Shown piece after piece: positions 57,215-64,000 of a stretch of DNA of 64,000 nt (its first letter is position 1; every line of letters begins with the position of its first letter). Below the pieces are notes generated by a model. That model made no database searches, was not told the DNA's origin, and was given only the letters and a program-made list of their open reading frames with translations. Source of the stretch: Sclerodactyla briareus (lineage: Eukaryota; Echinodermata; Holothuroidea; Dendrochirotida; Sclerodactylidae). The translations under genes were made by a program, and so were the position numbers. The stretch lies in the NCBI GenBank assembly GCA_026419785.1, contig JAODTK010000478.1, positions 186,001 through 250,000 of the forward strand. Reading direction: 5' to 3'.

Positions 57215-60110
57215 ATAACTAAAAGTTAATCGTTCGAACGAAGATATGCCATCAATCTAAAATCATATCTTGTTTTATTGGGGTCAGTTTTTGAATTCGT
57301 TTTCTGAACGTTTCGAAGAATACATATATTCTTCAGGGAACGGGTGACAAAACTCATGCTCCATATACTTGGCATTGCAATAGAAGAAAAACACACAAGA
57401 AAAGCGACCGTAGCGAAATTCTAAGCGGTCAAGGTACAGTGAATTGGAAGTGAACTTCTCCTGGGCTCAGCAGCTCATCGAAGGAAGTCAATTAGCGTGT
57501 AAGTCCAAGTCAATGGGCCGGGTATTTGCGGGAGTCCTATGCAATTTCAGTTAGACAGCTATCGTAGAAAGTTGTGAACGTGATTCAGGGCCTTGTGAAT
57601 TGTTGATCTGCGATGGCCTAGGCCTATTTCTGCATACGAAAATCAATGAAGGATTAATTTCAGAAATTTGCAAACATTTTGGAAAACAAAAAAATTGGCA
57701 TTATGGAGAAAGATGTTTTCGTAAAATTTCTAAAAAAGTGGAAGTCAAATTGCTCCCCAAGCAAATGCGCGCGGAGCGCGCGAATTTTTTTGCACTGAGC
57801 TCGGGCATCGAAGAAAAATGGGCGTTTCAGGTCCTCAATTGGCCCATCATCCTGCTATTGCCTGAATGCTTCAATTCTCGCGCCTAAATGGAGATATCAC
57901 AAAACCCAGAGGCAATGTCATGCGGACCTCATGTCCCTCATACGCCAAAAACGTGGGGGGGGGGCCGGAATTCGATATTGTGTCCCCCAACCGATCGAAT
58001 GGGGGGGGGGGACGTGTCACCCCGTACCCACCCAGGATGACGCCCATGCCTAGATCACACCTTCCCAAGACCTTTTCGCAAACAGCATGTTGCGGGGGCA
58101 ATGTGGATAGTTTTGATGCATGATAGGATATAAATGAAGAAGATTGTATTGGAAAAAAAAAAAAAAAAAAAAAAAACTTTCAAGTTATCTTTATTCATTC
58201 TCTGTGCATATTCTATCAAATTGTTTGCCAAAAAAATTAATTCAGCTGCTGAAATTTCGATGTGGCTTTCATGATTACCTATACTTTGCCACCTGAGCTA
58301 AGACCACAATGCATTGCGAGGAGGCTATTTGCAAAGAGGTCTATGTTAAAAAAAATAAACACATGGCAAATGTTCGTCGGTATGCATGGTACCAAAACTG
58401 TTGATGATTCGAAATCGTTATTATCGTTAAATTGTAGGGAGGTAATTCCTGCACATTTTTTGGACTCAATTCTGTTGTTTTGTTCTTTTACAATTTTCCG
58501 GATTATACTTATTATATAGTTCGCAATTTTCCATAAAAAAAGTACCGGACCAAATCATAGCATTTTCTGGCCCAATCACACAACGAGTTATCAGTGGATG
58601 AAATCAAATTTTTTAAGTTTCAATGATCCGGATCTGTGAGAAGTTTGGATAGATGAGATGCAGGAGTTCCCACATTGCAAAACACGCATAAACACGGGAC
58701 GGGTGAATGTGTAACAGGGTAGGTCAGGGCCGACGTAACTTTTGTCACACATTTTTAAACAAAAATCACAATTATATTTATTTGGAGCCAGAAATATTAC
58801 AAAACAAGGAAATCCAAACGAGGACACCTTTAATTTATGTACAACATGAAAAAATAATCACTCTATATCATTAAACTAGGGATTGTTTCTAATTTTCAAC
58901 AAAATTTTACAAGTGGAACTTTTGTCACTTTGTCACTTTGAAATTTTAGGTGATCATTGCCCTTAATTAACACTGGATGCGTATGACAGTTTAACAAATA
59001 TATGGACTCTGTTCATACAAATTCTTAAATTCGGGCAGGTGAAAAATGAAGTTAACGCCCAGGGCCATGTCGGTGTATGGAAAAATACCGACATAGAATG
59101 ACCACTGTATAATTTTTGTGCTTACTGTGCAGGATTTTGGGTTTTGAGCATGCAACGTCAGGAACTTATGAAACTATAGCGTCATCGGTCTTCAAGAGGA
59201 AGATATTGACATTGGAGAAAGATAAGGGGCCCATTTGCGTCAAAATCTTGAGGTCCACAAACAAAATTTGTGTGCAAGGAGACCTACTAGAGCACTGATT
59301 AAGCCAGTGTAGAGCAAATAAAATTTCACCCCCCCAACCTTCGACCTTCCTGACATACCCGTCAGAAACATATTGGAAACGCCTCACTTTAGTTCACCTA
59401 GAAAACTGTCATAGATCTGCTGCCCTATCTTTGCTGAGTGTCGGTGAATTGCTGCACTTTGCATATCAAAAAACAGAGAGGGATAATTGTACTCATTATA
59501 GGGAACCCCCAATACGAAGTATGGGCTGCATCATACAGGCTCGGAGCAAGATATCATGTTGAACAAGTATCTCTCCTTAAAAAATGACCCATGATATTAA
59601 CCAAATCAATAAGGGTCTGTAGCCCCATCAAAGAGCGCCAATTAGAAATCATTGGAACTCTTATGGACCTTGACCTTGTGGAGGGCCCAGCGTGAGATGT
59701 TTCGCCAAAAGGCTGTGCTGGTTGGTATGTAATAGCGAGTTTTGCTGGAATAACACCTTATGAGGGGTTTTAATCAGTGTTGGCGCTAAGTTACGGATTG
59801 GCGATTTGCGCACAACAATAGTACTCTTGCACAAAAAATATTTATAAGCGGGAAATACCCGCACTGGTTCCACAAACGGATAAAAAATAGCAAGTTTTGC
59901 AATGTTTTCAACCAGTAACGATCTTGGTAAGTTCAGGCACAATGTATGCAAAACTCAAATTATTGTGTGCCAGGAATCAAAACCCTGCAGGCAAACACTA
60001 TTTTTTTTAAAAAAAAAATGTTAATAACATACCATCACATATAACGATTTCTAAACCCAGGGTGGCTATTACACTGATTCGCCACGGTTATTCATGCATC
60101 TGTCATGTTT
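57215..60110. other. No firm gene; poly(A) tract and one exon-like frame
   Basis: 24 consecutive A lie at 58153-58176. A plus frame at 57600-57887 (95 codons) crosses a GCGCGC-GGA-GCGCGC palindrome (57768-57782) and is probably repeat-derived. A plus frame at 59116-59298 reads VFKRKILTLEKDKGPIC-KIL and ends in a stop; it is preceded by a pyrimidine-poor TTACTGTGCAG that could be a splice acceptor at 59130. I cannot name the product. Confidence 0.25.
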
Positions 60111-60114
60111 AAGA

Positions 60115-60300
60115 TTCACAAATGTGATTCACCAGCTTATCTACAAGACTTGTAAGGCCTTATGTTCCTGTTAGCGAATCTTCGTTCTTTCACGCAGAAC
60201 CTGTTCTCAAAACCCTTTAAAGGCCTTTTAAAGGTCAAAATAAGTGGTGACGAAAGGCCTGATTGATGTCATACTTGGGTGCTTAATGCGCCCTATTGAG
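60115..60300 (+). pseudogene. Short LINE ORF2 C-terminal fragment
   Basis: The stretch 60125-60230 reads DSPAYLQDL, then MFL-ANLRSFTQNL and SKPFKG in relay, resembling the PxYLxxLI...RxLRS block of CR1/L2 C-termini. It is followed by no ATT tail. Short and broken. Confidence 0.4.
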
Positions 60301-60407
60301 GTAATGATCCCTCTGTTTTCGATGCTGATCTATTTAATGGTAATGGGGGACTGGGCCTGGGAAGAAATATTAAAGGACTGATATCTCATTACTGCAGGTC
60401 TACCGTA

Positions 60408-63265
60408 ACGATACAAGATACAAGGACACTGAACAGCTGATTTACATGTTATTTAATGAGAGGGGTTCAAATTCCTAGATTATAATAAAAGTATTGCTTC
60501 GTTCCGAAGTGATTGAAACCTTCAGTATATTCCATCCATATTTAATATTCAACAGGTAGCCCTCCCCACATGTTGTTACACATCTTATCACTAACATGTG
60601 TTATCGCATGGTGGCTTAACATTCCATACACCACCATAGGTGGAAGAAAGACTTGTAGTTAACACCATATAAATGTTCTTTGGGTGCCTCCAATGAACAC
60701 GTGATACTGGTGTTTCGGCACCAGGTCTCTCCTGAATACGCCAATACTTTGCGACAGTGTACGAACTCGAAAACAGGAAATAGGTGAAAATGAGAAAACA
60801 GTGACTCTTTAACATTACTCACTTGTTAGGCTCGTTTCAAGGTCTCAAACGAACCGAAACCAACCAAATTTCAAGTTGGGGTACTATTCTATAGCAGCAG
60901 ATTGGTTTCAAATGAACCTTGTTTTGAGACGTGTGAATGATTGTGTATACGAAATCTTGATTGTTCGCTTGGTGGCGACGCCGTTCGATAATCCTGTCGA
61001 TGAATTGTAGTTAACAATAGCATTTGTTTAGGTATGTGGAAAGACAATATCAAATGTTTAAATGGTTTTTGGCATCAGAAGTTGAAATTTCATTGGCTCA
61101 TGGTACTACTTTAAAATACTGCTAGGCTACAACATATCACGAATATTTTCGAAACAACACTATTTTGACCTGTCTTCCCCAGAATATTAAGCCGCAATAA
61201 AATAAGCAGTCTACGTGGACCCTTTTACGATTGAACCGCTCAAACATGTAGTGTAGTAAACATATAACTTCAACATGTATAAGGTAATTATTTCATCTCA
61301 CCCGATTACGACCCCCATCTCCTTGCATAGTCGTATATTATTATAGTAGTCTTTTTTTTTTTATTTGTATTAATATTAGTATTATTAGTATTAATATTGT
61401 TGGTATTAATTTTATTATTAGTAGTAAGTCGTCGTGGGTAGTACAGAAATGTAGGTATCACAATAAAATAAATGTTCTTGTGTTGCTTCAATCACCAGTG
61501 TGATACGTTTTGACGGCAACCAGACCTCTTCTGAATACGCCAGGTACTTCCGAACAAGATTGCTGGCTAGAAGTATGGAAGTGTTGGGAATATGGTACGC
61601 TAGGCTACAACATATCACGAATATTTTCGAAACACACTATATTGCTTCCAATCACCATGTGATACAGTTTGACGCACTAGACCTCTTCTGAATATACGCC
61701 AGTTACTTCCGACAAGGATTGCTGGCTAGAGTTATGGAAGTAGTTGGGAATATTGTAACTCTAGGCTACAACATATCACGAATATTTTCGAAACAACACT
61801 ATTTTACCTGTCTTCCACAGATATTTAAGCCGCAATAAAAAAAGCAGGTCTACACGCTGACACTCTTTTCCAGATTGAACCAGCTCAAAACATTGTAGTG
61901 TAAGTAGATATATAACTTCTCAACATGTAAAAGGAAATTTGATCCAATCATCCTCGCTGAATACCCCATCTCCTGTATAGAGTCGTATATATTATTATAT
62001 ATTTTTTTATTAGTATTAATTTAGTATTATATATTAGTATTAATATTATTAGTATTAGTATTATTATTAGGAGTAGTGGTAGTACAGAATTAGGTATCAC
62101 AATAAAATAAATGTCCTTGTGTTGCTTCCAATCACCATGTGATACATTTGACGTCACGACCTCTTCTGAAAACGCCAGGTACTTCCGACAAGGATTGCTG
62201 GCTAGAAATTATGGAATTAGTTGGGAATATGTTCTAGTTGTCAAGAAAATGTGCTGAATCAGGAATCTTCCACACATTACTCACTCGTGGTTTTGTTTAA
62301 ATCAAACAATTAGTTTATGATGGTTAATATTCTATTCGCAGATTTGTTCGCATGAACCCTGTCTGTGGATGTGAAGTCCAATTTTTTAATGAAATCTGAT
62401 TGTTTGAATGGTGTCGGACAAATCGACAATCCTGTCGATGGCTTTAGTTAACAATTGCATTGTTTCGGTAGTCAACACCTTTGTCACTCTTGAAAAACAT
62501 CCTATTTGCACCAGAGGGAGATTCATTTTGCTCATTGTATTACTTTAATATACTGTTGGGATACAACATGTCAAGAATATTTTCTCCAACAACACTATTT
62601 TCCTGTCTTCCACATAGACTTAACCTGAAATAAAATAGACAGTCTACCGCAGACACCCTTTTCGAAGATTGAACCAGCTTGAGAAACTGTAAGTGTAGTA
62701 TAACTTATTATGTAACAGGGGTGAATTGCTTCATCCTTCAGTATTTGTTCGTCTCACGACTTTGCTCAATGGCGACAACATGGCAACCGATATTTCAGGG
62801 CTTCACGATGGTTATTAGCGATATATGGTCACGTTTAATTACCTGAATGAAACATCGCCCAAGCATTCAACCAAAGGAGTTCAGAAATACAATCTGGGGG
62901 AGTTATATCAATATTGAGAATGATCGGGGATTTGAGCGGAAAATACGGGCTGCATACACACACACGATGGCTGAGCGAGCCCAGGGTAATCTGTTGAGAA
63001 ATGGGTTGTACAAATCTTATCAACCAACACGATAACTCCCCAGAGCGTGCCGATGGGAAAATGAGAAATGAGTATCTGCACATGAGCGAGGGGAAGACTA
63101 AACTGGATTATTACTAAATTTGCTACCTGATTACTACACCACATGAATATGGAGGAGAAATCAACATGAAATATTGTACAATCAAAATGATGAAGGACTT
63201 TAAAACGTCGTTGAAAGGACTGCATCGTAGAGATGGTTAGTAATAGTTGCTAGAATCGTCTCTCA
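60408..63265 (+). repeat. Long non-coding interspersed repeat, copy B
   Basis: Same family as 51590-53440 and 63890-64000. It starts with ACAAGATACAA and GAGAGGGGTTCAAAT (60459), as does the copy entering at 63890. It is longer than copy A because of an internal tandem amplification (61121-62240). It ends in GTAGAGATGGTTAGTAATAG and TCTCAAAATGAT at 63230-63270. Confidence 0.75.
61121..62240 (+). repeat. Internal tandem repeat in copy B (units 478, 162 and about 480 bp)
   Basis: CTAGGCTACAACATATCACG occurs at 61122, 61600 and 61761. The full units each contain TTAAGCCGCAATAAA, an ATT/AGTATTA tract (61335-61430 and 61990-62075), AGGTATCACAATAAAATAAA and GTTGCTTC-AATCACCA-GTG. The middle unit is only the last third. 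Confidence 0.85.
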
Positions 63266-63269
63266 AAAT

Positions 63270-63885
63270 GATAGAAGGCTAGAACGGTATGGTCTGTTGT
63301 AGACAGCGTGGGGGACCACCCTGTGATCAATAATTATTGTTACATGACCTGTCCGAGGAGAAACTCCTCGTGTGTCATACGCCAACGTTCCTATATTGTT
63401 TGGGGATAAGGCCACCGAGTCAGCTGAGGTCACAAAACATCTAGGCAATCGCATAATCGCTACGGCCCGTGATAATAGTTGTAAATAGTCAACGAGACAG
63501 ATTGAACGATTCGCCCGAGGAGACGCCACTTCTGCATGATAAAATAGCAATGCATCGATAATCATTAACTCTACTTCCGCGCTGCCCCCAAGTTTTGCAG
63601 AGAATGACTCCTACTCAATACTTCTATTTCAAAAAGGCTGATTGAGAGGCTTTCTTCGTTTGAATTAAGATATATTACTTCACAATAGGTACAATTTGCT
63701 TTCTGACATGCACCATAACTTCATAGATTGTGAATTCGACACCGTTCGTGGTACAGTGTTTTTTATTATAAACCATTTCAGAGAGCTTTGCTGAAGATTT
63801 GTTTCAACTCGTCAAGGATATAAATATGAACCGTATTATCCCACAATATATCTCATGCAATTGTTATTTCTCCAAATATATTCCT
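63270..63885. other. No recognisable gene
   Basis: A 100-codon minus frame (63263-63565) has no recognisable domain. An imperfect inverted repeat (GAGGAGAAACTCCTC) lies at 63355-63369. Confidence 0.35.
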
Positions 63886-63889
63886 TACA

Positions 63890-64000
63890 AGATACAACTG
63901 ACAGTGAATACTTGTATTTATGAGAGGGGTTCAAATCTAGATTATAATAAAATTGCCCATGCTTCGAGTGATTGAAATCACGCCTCCTGATGAACCTTTA
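63890..64000 (+). repeat. Long interspersed repeat, copy C (start only, cut by window end)
   Basis: ACAAGATACAA, GAGAGGGGTTCAAATCTAG, ATTATAATAAAA and CGAGTGATTGAAA repeat 60408-60520 in order, then CGCCTCCTGATG-ACC matches 51887-51902 upstream of copy A. Confidence 0.65.

Overview
The window looks like a stretch of animal (metazoan) nuclear DNA, most likely from a marine invertebrate. The basis is several kinds of non-LTR retrotransposon, a SINE, a hAT-type MITE, long tandem satellites, ATT-type tails on LINE 3' ends, and a degenerate copy of a multi-copy uncharacterised metazoan gene family with a cysteine-rich tail. There are no operons, no bacterial ribosome-binding-site pattern and no prokaryotic genes. 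The species assignment is inference. No intact host gene could be supported, and the longest open frame is only 164 codons.

Almost every recognisable coding stretch has to be read by hopping between frames. The reverse transcriptases at 3.2-5.4, 13.6-15.3, 37.2-39.5, 39.9-41.4 and 42.6-43.2 kb, and the gene-family copy at 15.6-19.8 kb, all carry frequent one- or two-base indels and occasional stops. They are either old pseudogenes or sequence with many uncorrected indel errors. The near-perfect 150 bp MITE at 57.1 kb shows that at least some stretches are accurate.

Layout: 0-0.7 kb is a diverged 214 bp tandem repeat. 3.2-5.4 kb is a minus-strand LINE with endonuclease and reverse transcriptase domains. 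5.7-11.3 kb has no recognised gene, but holds one solitary copy of a repeat that is tandem at 47 kb. 11.3-12.95 kb is a GC-rich satellite organised as a three-monomer higher-order repeat. 13.6-19.8 kb is the most structured region: a plus-strand LINE reverse transcriptase, then a gene-family copy, with about 2 kb spanning the LINE 3' half and the N-terminal part of the gene duplicated in tandem. 22.9-23.3 kb is a LINE 3' end. 26.1-27.7 and 33.1-34.4 kb are candidate terminal-inverted-repeat elements. 30.7-31.1 kb is a SINE with an A-rich tail. 37.2-41.5 kb holds two successive CR1/L2-like LINEs and 42.6-43.2 kb an opposing LINE fragment. 47.4-49.3 kb is a 320 bp dimeric tandem repeat with spaced AGGTCA motifs. 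51.6-53.4, 60.4-63.3 and 63.9-64.0 kb are copies of one long non-coding interspersed repeat. 57.06-57.20 kb is the intact MITE.

Most genes here act, if at all, as parts of selfish elements: LINE endonuclease and reverse transcriptase would copy LINE RNA into new sites and could mobilise the SINE, while hAT transposase supplied from elsewhere would have moved the MITE. Domain calls come from reading translated motifs by eye, and element boundaries are approximate (tens of bases) unless stated otherwise.
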